Shown in pieces: positions 11,989 through 22,786 of a stretch of DNA of 64,000 nucleotides. Under the pieces are notes generated by a model. The model had not been told where the DNA came from, searched no databases, and saw only the letters and a list, made by a program, of their open reading frames with translations. Positions within the stretch are counted from its first letter, which is position 1, and every line of letters begins with the position of its first letter. The position numbers and the translations under genes were made by a program. Source of the stretch: Paraphoma chrysanthemicola (lineage: Eukaryota > Ascomycota > Dothideomycetes > Pleosporales > Phaeosphaeriaceae); the NCBI GenBank assembly GCA_020744225.1, contig JAGMWG010000010.1:620001-684000 (forward strand), given 5' to 3'.

Positions 11989-14694
11989 ATGGCAGTCCAT
12001 ACATTTACCCAGCCGTCCTCGTTGGATGCAACTCTAGCAAAAGCCAAGATGTCCTCATCAGAAGTCAACGGCGAAGACCGTTCACAAGAGTCAGCCAAGA
12101 AGAGCGCACAGTCCTTCTCATCAGAAGCAAGAGAGCCTTTGGCACACTCGACCAACCCCCACTCGAAGCCTGGTATTACCTTTGCCCACCAAGACAAGCT
12201 ACCCAAGCTTCCTATACCCGACCTTGAGGGATCATGCAAGAAGTACATTGCCGCTCTTAAGCCGCTGCAAACACCCAAGGAGCACAACGACACCACATTA
12301 TCGATCCAGGAGTTCCTCAAGTCAGACGGACCTGTCCTGCAAGAGAAGCTCAAGAAATATGCTAGTGGCCGATCGAATTATATTGAGCAGTTTTGTAAGT
12401 ACCATATGCAGATGACGTGCTTTGTCACCTTCATGCCCAGTCCCGAGGTCGTTCGAATTGTCTCATCAATTTCACCCTACCATATCGTTAAGCAGTGAGC
12501 TGACTCGCCTTTAGGGTACGATTCGTATCTGAACTTTGATAATCCGGTGGTTCTTAATCTAAATCCTTTCTTCCTACTGGAGGACGATCCAACCCCGGCG
12601 CGCAACAACCAAGTCACCCGTGCAGCTTCATTAGTAGTGTCGGCACTTTCATTCGTCAGAGCAGTACGCCGCGAAGAGTTGCCGCCGGACACCATTCGCG
12701 GTCAGCCACTGTGCATGTACCAATATTCAAGATTGTTCGGCACTGCGCGAATACCGACCGACAATGGCTGTCAGATCGGTCAGGATCCAACATCCAAGCA
12801 CGTTGTGGTCATGTGCTATGGCCAATTTTATTGGTTCGATGTCCTGGATGATAACAGTGATCTGATCATGAGTGAAAAGGATATTGCCCTCAATTTGTCC
12901 GTCATTGTTGAAGATGCGCAAGAAGTACCTATTCAGGATGCGGCGAAGGGCGCGTTGGGTGTGCTGAGCACGGAGAACCGAAAGATCTGGGCCGGTCTGC
13001 GTGACGTCCTTCACCGAGAGGACGGTTCCAACAACTCGGATAGCCTCAACATTGTTGATTCGGCTCTCTTCATACTATGCCTGGATTACACCGAGCCACA
13101 GACTGGTGCTGATCTTTGCATGAACATGCTCTGTGGTACTAGCAAGATTGAGAAAGGTGTGCAAGTCGGTACCTGCACGAATCGTTGGTACGACAAGTTG
13201 CAAATCATCGTTTGCAAGAATGGAAGTGCGGGTATCAACTTTGAACATACTGGTGTCGATGGCCACACTGTGTTGCGCTTTGCATCAGACCTCTACACCG
13301 ACACCATCCTTCGCTTTGCCAGGACTATCAACGGTAGCGCGCCGAGTTTATGGGCATCAGCAAGTCCAGATCCAGCGAAGCGAGATCCCGACAGCTTCGG
13401 AGACGTTCAAACGACTCCTCACAAGCTTGAGTGGGATATGGTGCCGGAGCTCAGTACGGCACTTCGTTTCGCCGAGACCCGTCTCGCTGATTTGATACAA
13501 CAAAACGAGTTCGCGACCTTGGAGTTCCCTCATTATGGCAAGAACTTCATGACTTCGATGGGGTTCTCACCCGACGCCTTTGTCCAGATGGCGTTCCAAG
13601 CTGCTTACTTTGGGTTATACGGCCGGATAGAGTGTGTGTACGAGCCTGCGATGACCAAGATATTCTATCATGGCCGAACAGAGGCTATACGCTCAGTTAC
13701 AGAAGAGTCTGCTGAGTTTTTGAAGATTTTCTGGGGCGAGAAGCCGGCAGCAGAAAAGATCGAGGCATTGCGCAAAGCTTGCCAGAAGCACACTGAAAAC
13801 ACCAAGATCTGCGCCAAGGCACAAGGACCAGACCGTCACCTCTATGCTTTGTACTGTATATGGCAAAGAGCAATCGACGAGTCAGCCGAGATTGCCAGCA
13901 GCGATGGCTGGGACTCAACGCGTCCGTCCAGTCCTGATGCATCCGGTGTTGCCTCGCCCAATCGCAACTCTGTTCTATCGGAGAATGGCTCGATCTCCAG
14001 CTCTCCACCCGCTCCAATGCAGCATAGCATGCCTGCACTCTTCGCCGACGGTGGCTGGGACAAGATCAACACCACTATCCTCTCCACCTCCAATTGCGGC
14101 AACCCATCTCTTCGCCAGTTCGGTTTCGGTCCAACCTCAGCCGACGGCTTCGGTATCGGCTACATCATCAAGGACGGCAGCATCTCCATATGCGCATCCT
14201 CGAAACATCGCCAGACCTCACGATACATCGACGCGCTTGAATCCTACTTCCTGGAGATCCGCAAACTCCTCCGCCAGATCAAGCGCCGCGGCACGTCTGC
14301 CGACAAGACTGCCTCACGTGCGCGTGAAGCCGAAGACCGCCCCAAGGCAGGCCGCTTCAAGTCTCGCGGGCGCCTCATCACTGGTGACGCAGGAAAGATG
14401 CAAACGCCCAGTGAAAGTATAGTCGACGATGACGACGACGATGGACTTGGTGGATGTATGGCGCCCCCTTCTCCTCCTTCTTCCATTACCCCCCTTTCAA
14501 GCACACCCCCTGATGAAGTCCATGCCGTATTTCCTCCTGTTGCTTTACCTCCTACACCACCTTCTTCACCGCCTTTCAAACCCATGACAGCCGTGTTCAC
14601 AACCAGTCCGCGCCGCATGGGGTTTGTTAAGACAGTGCGGATCAGGAAGTGCAAGAGGGTCATTGTCGGGAGACATGCTTTTACATCCTCATGA
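11989..14694 (+). CDS. Carnitine O-acetyltransferase with long C-terminal tail (FacC/Yat-like)
   Basis: Exons 11989-12394 and 12515-14694, separated by a 120-bp intron (GTAAGT donor, CTGAC branch site, TTTAG acceptor), give 861 residues. The enzyme moves acetyl groups between CoA and carnitine so that acetyl units can cross organelle membranes, needed for growth on acetate and fatty acids. Choline/carnitine acyltransferase signatures include LPKLPIPDLEGSCKKY at the N-terminus, MYQYSRLFGTARIP, and the active-site block FEHTGVDGHT with the catalytic His. GRTEAIRS and the GFGIGYIIKDG block complete the fold. There is no mitochondrial presequence and no PTS1, pointing to the cytosolic FacC-type enzyme. 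The start sits in a good context (CACCATGG). Unusual: after the conserved end near residue 690, about 170 residues of basic, acidic (a run of six Asp) and Pro/Ser-rich sequence follow. Confidence 0.93.
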
Positions 14695-15794
14695 TCAAAT
14701 TGTGTTTCTACTGCATTTTTCTCGTTTGCATACACAGACTCCGCATTTCTCATATACCCCTACTTCTCCTTTTACCATAGACGCATCAAGACTTCATCAA
14801 CCCCCAAAACATCCCATCACATTCTACACATGCGTTCACTTTCCAGCATATACATTTTTTCATTTTGCTGATTTCCTTGTCTTCTTAGATGGCTTCTTCG
14901 ACGCAGGCATGCTACAACAAGCACTCAAAGCCAACCGAAGCGAAGCTGAACCTTCGGTCGAGCGCGACGTTATACGCAGGAACATTGGCAGGAGATTGAG
15001 GTTGGCGGAATACTAGACGTGGATCTATGAGTTGGAGTGGCGGGAGTTGGAGATGAATACTACTGGGCTGGAAGACGAGAGTGAAGGAGGGATGCGATGA
15101 GATGGGATATATGAGGTATGATTACTGCGGTAGAAATACGAATAGCTTAAGAATGTGAATAACAGTTTGAGCTGTGGAAATGTGTCGTTCAGACCAGAAG
15201 TTAGCTCATGTGTTGGTACATCTGATACATACTCAAGCCACAATAATTCATCAATCGTGCCTGCCCCAAAAGAAGTTACTTCATCGCTCTATACCGATAA
15301 AACCTAGAGCAACCCATACGCCACATGCTATGCACGAAGCCTCGAATAGAATATTTGTCACTCACATCCCATGCATCCGCACGTTCAGGCAAGTCTAATA
15401 ACGCCCCTCGTTCATGCACTTCTGTCCAGACTCCTGCTCTCTACCCAAACCTTACGATCCTGGCGCATCTCACCCCACTCGCTCACACCTCCAATCCGGC
15501 TCATCCTGCCTTCCACCAACGCGGATCCGCTGCTCTGGTTCTCAACTCCGCGTGCGCGGAGCAAGCTCAAATATACGTTCTGAGTAGATCGGATCAGAGC
15601 CCCGAGAGCCGAGATCGCGCTACTGGGATCGAAGTTTATAATGCTGGAACGGGCAGATGGATATATTCGCTGGTGCGGAGAGGGGTGATGTCAATATCGC
15701 GTGATGTGGAAGTAGTGAGTATATTCGATATGATGGAAGGAGAAGGCTACCGAGGGACATGAGAGATGTGGGGGGCGAGGGGGACGGGCGTTCA
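14695..15794. other. Convergent intergenic region
   Basis: This is the 3' flank of two convergent genes. ORFs at 14624-15016 and 15325-15762 on plus are Ser/Pro/His-rich with antisense competitors, and I do not accept them as genes. No RNA gene is seen. Confidence 0.5.
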
Positions 15795-17222
15795 TCACTT
15801 CCTTTCGCCCCGCGCAGAGTGACGAGATGCTTGTGCTGCTTGTGCGGAGTTTGTGAGGAGAGCGGACTCTGCTGAGCGGTGCTCATCCCTTTGGTTGTAG
15901 TGCACGGGGTTCATGTCTCCTGGTGATTGTGGGTTGCTGAAGCTGAATGCTTGCAAGCGTGCTCGGACGTCCTGAAAACCAGGCTTTCCTCCCTCGCCAT
16001 ATCCTTCATCGTCGCTACCGTCTTCCTGGTCTGATAGGCTCGAATGCAGTATACTTGTTCGTCGCTGCCTCGCCATCGTGGCACTCTGTGGTTCTGATAG
16101 TGTTGATTGAAGAGGTGGCGTGCGTCGTGGTCGAGCGAAGGGTGGCTGGGGGGACGTCTGCGCTCGAGAGGAATGGAAAAGAATGGACGGCCGCTGGACA
16201 GATTCTCTCGTGTGCGACGGAGGGATCGAGATGATTGTTGGGATCTGAGAAGGACTGAGAGTCGTCGCTGTGCGAGGAGGACTCGATGGATGCAAGAGCG
16301 ATGATCCCCGACGCATGGGCATTGCTGGACGGCGCTGTGATGGTGCTGTATTCTCGAACTTGGAAACGGGGCTTGCGCTTGTTGGACTCAGTTCTGGCGA
16401 TGAGGGGTGTAGAAGGGTTGATCTCTTCCTTGACCGAGTCGAGGACTGCCTGCTTGGTGGCCTGCGCACATCCACCACCTGAGCAAACGGGAAAGCCTTT
16501 GCCAGCTGTGCCTCTCCCATCGTATCCACTGGCGGCGGCGGTGATGATGAACGTAGTGAGGCTGATGCTCGTCTCTTGCGCTCCTCCGTCTCGTGCATCG
16601 CGGACTTCACTGAGATTCGAAAGTTCGACCTTGTTGCCGTCTCTAGGAACCCAGACTCAACTCTCGCAGAGATCCAGCTACCGTCATCGAACTTGGAGAG
16701 AAGTGAGTCGATTGATTCGCGGCGAGATTCAGGAGGGGATGTATCCTCTAGTCTTATCTTGCTCAACTCATACTTGAGATTGGGTCGCCAGCTCGGTTTG
16801 CGCGTTAATGACCGGTAGCCTCGTTTGCGACTTCCAGAAGTCTGCGGCCGTGCTTGTGGTGGCGCCACTGCCTTTGGCGATAGAGGGCACTCATCGAGAT
16901 CCGAGTGCTCTTCCTCTTCGTGGATCACGTCACTCTGATAGCCCGAGTCGTTTGCATCCTCTTCTTTTGCGTTTGCGTATGGTTCTAGCGAGCGCAATGA
17001 AGTACTGTCACCACGCTCAGCAATCCCGCCCCTCCGCGCGAAGATTCTAGGCACGTTGCAATCCCCGCACGCCTTCTTAGTGAGTATTGGACGCTCGTGG
17101 AAGCGAACATCCTGACAAGGACGCAGGTCGCTAGTTTTAGAGGGCGTGGCGCCGATGCAGTATTGCCATATCGAGATGGTATGCCTACATGAAAGGTGGC
17201 TCACAGGGATTATGATACACAT
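15795..17222 (-). CDS. Hypothetical protein with Cys/His-rich N-terminus
   Basis: A single open frame of 475 codons, clearly coding in composition and the longest frame in the region. The first 65 residues contain a regular Cys/His pattern (MC at the start, SCRH, YC, PCQ, then ACGDC) that resembles the N-terminal metal-binding-like element found in many ascomycete proteins of unknown function. The remainder is Ser/Pro/Arg-rich and disordered. It has repeated motifs of the type SSLLHPSSP, STLLHPSSPE and TSILHSSLSD, which look like a degenerate internal repeat around residues 255-395. An acidic patch follows the N-terminal element. No catalytic domain, signal peptide or membrane segment is visible. 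I do not recognise the gene; a signalling or scaffold role would be guesswork. Confidence 0.75.
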   Translation of the reverse strand: MCIIIPVSHLSCRHTISIWQYCIGATPSKTSDLRPCQDVRFHERPILTKKACGDCNVPRIFARRGGIAERGDSTSLRSLEPYANAKEEDANDSGYQSDVIHEEEEHSDLDECPLSPKAVAPPQARPQTSGSRKRGYRSLTRKPSWRPNLKYELSKIRLEDTSPPESRRESIDSLLSKFDDGSWISARVESGFLETATRSNFRISVKSAMHETEERKRRASASLRSSSPPPPVDTMGEAQLAKAFPFAQVVDVRRPPSRQSSTRSRKRSTLLHPSSPELSPTSASPVSKFENTAPSQRRPAMPMRRGSSLLHPSSPPRTATTLSPSQIPTIISIPPSHTRESVQRPSILFHSSRAQTSPQPPFARPRRTPPLQSTLSEPQSATMARQRRTSILHSSLSDQEDGSDDEGYGEGGKPGFQDVRARLQAFSFSNPQSPGDMNPVHYNQRDEHRSAESALLTNSAQAAQASRHSARGERK

Positions 17223-17461
17223 CTTGGAGTGCTCGACGCAGTAGAGACTGAAAAGCTATGCTTTCGGAATTTCCTGTATTGAAGCCGACCCAAGGTGACT
17301 GGCGATCACAGAAAACACAGCTGCGGAGGAGCGCACACGCCTTGAAACGGCTGTGTAATGCTCTCGAGATTCTGGCGTGGCGATTGTTGATTACTGGGCA
17401 CAGGAACTCTTCGGACGGACGGCGTGAAGCAATGACTGCTGATGACTAGTGACCTGCACCT

Positions 17462-17797
17462 TCACTCAAAACCCTCGGTCAATACGGAAACAGGAATTAC
17501 AAGAACGTTTAGCAGCCACACGCCTGATGCGACGGGAAAGAAGAAGAAACGATGATATGTGAGAGAAAGGTGATGAAGCTGTACATTTGACCAAGAGTTG
17601 ATCTGTTGCGAATCGCCGTCTTTCATCCCCGGTGCCACGAGCCAAAACCCGCAGCAGACGCGCGATGTGGTCATGAGCTTGCCCGTGCCAACGATGCCCA
17701 TCTGTGATGTGCTCGAAATCTCCGACAATGCTGGTGTTGCTGCGGCGTCGGGATTCGGTTGGTGCCCGGTGCTCAGTGTTTGGCGAAGCGAGTCCAT
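17462..17797 (-). CDS. Possible small hypothetical protein (weak)
   Basis: An open frame of 111 codons starting MDSLRQTLSTGHQPNPD. The first half is hydrophilic with protein-like composition. The second half is hydrophobic, with a run of Phe and a Val/Leu-rich C-terminus that could be a membrane segment or translated non-coding sequence. An upstream in-frame Met at 17830 adds 11 residues. It lies 170 bp downstream of the RNase H2 gene on the same strand, so it could also be part of that gene's 3' UTR. No family is recognised. Confidence 0.25.
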   Translation of the reverse strand: MDSLRQTLSTGHQPNPDAAATPALSEISSTSQMGIVGTGKLMTTSRVCCGFWLVAPGMKDGDSQQINSWSNVQLHHLSLTYHRFFFFPVASGVWLLNVLVIPVSVLTEGFE

Positions 17798-17966
17798 GAA
17801 GGAAAAGATCCTATTGGTGACAAGCAACACTTACTGCCCGGTAGCACGTAAGCACGCCGCCTTTCCACTCTGACACTTTGCGCAAGGCACTGCACATATT
17901 CAGAGGTGCGCTCCTGGTCGCATGCCGTAAGTATGGATAGTGGTGCGTGTGCACATTGAGCACAGC

Positions 17967-19054
17967 TCAGAAGACCTCCATCTCTTCCGTGACCCGCTTC
18001 CCGAACCAATCCACGAGCTCGTCTCCACCGGCCTCATTCTTCCCGCTGAAGAAATCCGTCATGCGCATATCGTTACCATCGTCCTCCACAGGCCAGTCGA
18101 CGCTGACATCAGGCTTCTTGACCTCCAACAGCTCCTTAGCTGTGCCCCACGAGAAGCGGCATTCATTGCCCCAGCCAAAGAGTGGATCCATATTCTGCTT
18201 CAGCCAGTTTGAAGTCCGTGCATCAGAAGGGTAGCCCGAGCCCCAGGCAATGCAGACCTTTGCATCGTCCGCTGCGTCATTCGCTTCGGTGTTCCGGCTG
18301 TGGTAGGGCTCGTAGCAAACGTCGAGTGCGGCATCTCGGGTGACCTTGGCGCACACCGATGCAGCACTGACGACGGGATATAGACTGTCGGCCTTCTTTG
18401 CGACGGTAATGCGAATGGTAGGCCAAATCCTCTCCAGCTTTCTCTGGTAGATTTCTGGCTTGCCGATCGTGTCAATGTATATCTCCGTCACATTCACGCC
18501 TCGTGCCAGGACCCCTTTGATCAAGTCGATCGTCGCATCCATGGCCTGTGCATTTAAGTTGTATACGGATGGCGACAGCATGTGCGCCGAGATGTCCTGG
18601 GCGGAAAGTGACCGCGTGGCCCATCCTCCAGCTTCGTACAGATCCGAGCTGGGCGTGCACAGCTTGCGCATGAGATTCGTTCGGACTTCCGGCGTCAAGA
18701 CCTTGGAGTCGTCGAAGTGATGCGTATCGGCGAGCAGCGAATGGTGCAATTCGATAGGTAGGTAGAACAGGGCATACACCATAGGGCCTGACCGTCTCAT
18801 TAGCCACATTCCTGGGGTACCTTTGGGGAGTATGTACCCAACACAGGCCCCCTTCCCGCTTCGTCCACACCCAGGACAACTTCTTTGGACATGTCGTCTG
18901 CGATCTGCTGCGGTATCTCGGAGAAGTGCGAATATGACTTTCCCGCGAGAATGTCCTCTTTGTAGATCGAAGGTGCCATGAAGACATCTGACGGCGGAGT
19001 CTCCTGCTCAATGTCCTGCGTGTCCATTTGGACATCTTCTACTGTGTCCGCCAT
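17967..19054 (-). CDS. RNH201: Ribonuclease H2 catalytic subunit A
   Basis: Exons 19054-18838 and 18787-17967 are separated by a 50-bp intron that splits the first active-site block. Splicing joins DEAGRGPVLG to PMVYA, exactly as in the RNase HII family, and gives 345 residues. RNase H2 cuts the RNA of RNA-DNA hybrids and removes single ribonucleotides from genomic DNA. Catalytic acidic residues are visible in GVDEAGRG, in YIDTIGKPE (typical of eukaryotic subunit A) and in ADSLYPVVSAASVCAKVTRD. GSGYPSD and RFSWGT are further eukaryotic signatures. The acidic N-terminal extension of about 60 residues and a C-terminal tail with MTDFFSGK follow. MTDFFSGK fits the PCNA-interacting PIP-box pattern only loosely: its Gln is missing. 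An alternative start six codons upstream (19072) is possible. Confidence 0.96.
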
Positions 19055-19072
19055 GTTGTTGTTTTTGTCCAA

Positions 19073-21094
19073 AAGATTGTTGTTGTTGTGCCGCGAAGCT
19101 CAAGGTCTGGTTGCAGTGTGGTGCGCCGGGAAGACGCGTCTCAGTTCAGCGACGCGACGCGTAGCCGAGCCACTCACGAACCTTATCGATAGACGGCGGC
19201 ACCTTGAAAATGCACGAACGGCATCTCGCAGGCTGCGTTCGACACTCGACTCGAAACTTTCCCAACTGAGTACTACCGCCCGCAGCCGATATGCAGACGG
19301 GGCACACACTTGCCAGCATCCCTCGCTCCACTTGCGGAGCGGCATGAACCGCGACGGCGAACGGGTTAGCTTCGCCTCAGTTACACGTCACCACACCTCC
19401 GCTTGCCAGCGAACTTGCGCTGAGAACTTGAAAGAACGAGATGCCTGCCAATCTACATTCATGAAGGCGCAGTAGAAGCTCCGATTGGTCGCTGGATGAT
19501 TGAGCTTCGCAATACGAAGCTGTCGACTGCTGATTCATCGTCACGCTTGAACAATTGCCTCCTCAGCACAGGTTGAATCGTATCGCCACATTCACTCCGA
19601 TTGTGCTGAGGGTTGTGCGACCGTAGTATTTTGTACATCGTGCCTTTGAGTGCAGCTTCCCCGAGTGCGGCCCGAAAGTCTCCAAGGTTTAGTGAACATC
19701 CGTTGGCCGAACGGTACTTTGGAGGTAAGTTGGCCTCCTGGAGGTGTTTCTGGGAAGTGAGGTTTCTATGCGCCTCTCAACGTTGGCGTAGTAGGGCTAC
19801 GACGAAGGACAAATTTGTCTACATCGCATTGAAATGCCGGGTGGTAGCGCATCCAACCATCACATTGCGGCGAGGCAGTACGTGGAGCGCCACATGTACC
19901 ATGAAGGTTTCCAAGTTCTCACACACTCGCCTTGATGCGTCCATCAGGTTCCCGGTAGAACCCGTTAACGGTCCGTCATTGCAGGTTGAGATGACATGCT
20001 GCGTCGAACCATAGTCGGAATGCTTGATCAGACCATTTTGTTCCAGGCTCTTGTAGCATTTGCAGCATTCGGAGTTTGCGCCACAGCCATCGTTTTAGCG
20101 AAGCATGTGCTTGCTTGAAACGGCCGCCCAATGTTTGGTGCATAAAGTTCAACATTATGCTTTATCGTAAGACCACGCAGTGCGATACGTCCACGGGTGC
20201 CTCGTATTATCAGTGTTTGTGGAGTGATGCTTGTATGAGTTACATGTCCGCTCGATGACTCGCTCTTCTCCACCTCTATCTGTTCCTCCTGCAATATCCC
20301 GGCCGCACAAGCAAGGCACCACGCAGAGTACAACCGAACAACACGAAAAGCATGTCGCCATCTTCCATCAACTTCCATTCGCTTACCCTCATCCCAATCA
20401 CCGCCATGCCTCAGCTCTCAATCTCACACAAACATGGCTCCAATCAACCATCTTGGCCCCAATTGGCCCAATGTACCTGCATCCTTCCGCCTTCCGCCAG
20501 GGCACCTTCCTATTCCGCCTTGCAGCGCTGCCGATTCCCATTTCTTCTATCTTGGCACTTCAAGCCACCGACAACGTCTTTCATCGTGTTGCCTCTGCTT
20601 AACGACCAGTTTTCCCGCCTCCCCACCTGCTCCTTCCGAACGTATCGATCCTTCCGACGCGCTGCCCGCCACTATCAAGCCCGCCCAGACGCGCCAAGCA
20701 ATGCCTACTGCAGAGAAGCGTGCGCAAGGCTCTGTCTGCGCGCCTTGATTGTGTAGCCAGCTGCTGGATGCAGCAAGGAGCGGCTCGTGCAGTGTGGAGC
20801 AAACGATAAGCTGAATGGCTGCTTGCCGACGCATTGTGGCTTTAATTTGGGACCACAGGCTTGGCGCCTGGGATAGCTGCTGATGATGTCGAAGCTGCGT
20901 TTGGTCCTGGATCCTGGGATTGCGGCACACAGATGAGAGGACGAGAGGCAATGATATGACATGTGTGTGACAAGGTTTGTGCTAGGTTGAGGGGTATGTG
21001 CAGATGCATATAAGATGCGTGGTCCGGCGAGGATGCTGGGAAGGTACCTGCGTCTTCCTCTTCGCAGCCAACACTCAAGGGTAAATATTTCGCT
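19073..21094. other. Divergent intergenic region (RNH201 / aminopeptidase)
   Basis: A 2 kb gap without a convincing gene. ORFs between 20231 and 20756 on plus are Pro/Ser/Leu-rich and overlap in three frames. A TATA-like element, TATAAG, sits at 21009-21014, about 85 bp before the aminopeptidase ATG, and is a plausible core promoter. Confidence 0.5.
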
Positions 21095-22786
21095 ATGAAG
21101 TACTCTGTTGCTATCGGTGCGCTTGCAGCGACTGCTTCGGCGGCGCCAAAGCTTGAGAGGCGTCAGTATGGTTATGGTTATCCTACCAATAAGCCAACTG
21201 TCAATGCCGTAAGTGTCAATTGCCTGTCATTGAGCGTCGATTTCCGTGCTAACATGTTTGCTAGACCCTCCTCAAGGCCGACATTACTGTTGAGAACTTG
21301 CTCGCTGGTGCACAGCAGCTTGAGGATTTCGCATATGCCTCCGAGGAACGAAACCGGTTGATTGGTAGCCCAGGGCACAACGACACCATTTACTGGATCA
21401 AGGATACTTTGGAGGCTCTGGATGGATACTACAATGTATCTCTCCAAGAGTTCTTCACTGTTGCCCAGCTCAACGGCACCATCAACACTTTCACCGTGGA
21501 TGGCGAGACCCCTCCTGAGGGCTCATTCTTGCTTTTCGATTACTCGGCAACTGGTAACGTTACTGCTCCTTTGGTCGTTGTCAACAACCTTGGTTGCAAT
21601 GCTGTAAGTATGCTTCCTAGTATTGGAATGAAGCGTAGCTAACGAAGAGTAGTCGGACTACCCTGCAGAGGTATCCGGCAACATCGCCCTCATCTCTCGC
21701 GGAAGCTGCGAGTTTGGTCTCAAGTCAGCTTTGGCTGGTGCTGCTGGAGCCGCAGGCGCTTTGATCTACAACAACGCTGCTGGACCACCACTTCAGGGCA
21801 CTCTGGGTGCCCCTCCTCGCCCTGAGGGCGATTACGTCGCTTCGATTAGTATCAGCCAGGATCTTGGTGCTGGATACGTTTCTGCGATTACCGGCGGTGC
21901 CACCGTCACTGCGACCATCGACGTCTTGACCGACATTCGCAACATTTCCACTTACAACGTCATCGCGACCACCAACAGTGGTGACCAGGAGAACAAACTT
22001 GCTCTTGGTGCTCACACGGACTCCGTTGCCGCTGGTCCTGGCATCAACGACGATGGCAGCGGTACCGTCGGCATCTTGGAGGTTGCAAAGGCGCTCTCCA
22101 AGTACAAGATCAACAACGCTGTTACCTTTGGTTTCTGGGCCGCGGAAGAGGAGGGTCTTCTGGGCTCCACCTACTACGTTGAGAATCTGCCTGCTTCTGA
22201 GGCGGCCAAGATTCGCGCGTACCTGAACTTTGATATGGTAAGCAAATCTCCAAACCTGAGCGAGACAACACTAATATGCTGATAGATTGCCTCCCCCAAC
22301 TACGTCAACGCCATTTATGATGGAGATGGTAGTGCTTTCAACATCAGCGGCCCAGCCGGTAGTGCAGAGATTGAGGCTTTCTTCGAGAACTACTTCACTG
22401 GTGCCGGTGCCAACTTCACTGCCACCGCGTTCGATGGCCGTTCGGATTACGGTCCATTCCTAGACGTTGGCATTCCCTCCGGTGGTCTCTTCACCGGTGC
22501 TGAGGAGAATAAGACCGAAGAGGAGGCCCTTCTGTTCGGCGGTACCGCAGGCATCGCGCTCGACCAGTGCTACCACGCCGCTTGCGACAACGTCACCAAC
22601 CTAAACCTCGAGGCTTTCGAGCTCCACGGAAAGGCTATCGCCGATTCAGTTGCAACTTATGCGCTCTCCTGGGAGGGCTTCCCAGCGAGGAATACTACCG
22701 CGACAAAGAGGAGTGTTGTCAAGCCCCGCCGAACCGTCGAGAACAAGCACCGCAGGGGCAAGCGTGCTCAGCCGCTGCACAAGTAG
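21095..22786 (+). CDS. Secreted M28-family aminopeptidase with PA domain
   Basis: Four exons (21095-21208, 21265-21603, 21653-22237, 22286-22786) joined over introns of 48-56 bp keep one frame and give 512 residues. A signal peptide of about 16 residues (ending ATASA|AP) and a possible KLERR dibasic processing site open the protein. A protease-associated domain follows (about residues 130-240). The M28 metal ligands are then seen in order: AHTDSV, GINDDGSG, AAEEEG, NFDM and CYHAACD, matching a two-zinc aminopeptidase. The relatives are vacuolar aminopeptidase Y and secreted leucine aminopeptidase 2 of fungi, which trim N-terminal residues from peptides. Several N-x-T/S sites suggest glycosylation. 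The C-terminal 30 residues are strongly basic with dibasic pairs, which is unusual. Secretion versus the vacuole cannot be settled from sequence. Confidence 0.95.

Noticed and set aside
15325..15762. 145-codon plus ORF between convergent genes
   Set aside because: Low-complexity composition, no domain, and an antisense ORF of similar quality.
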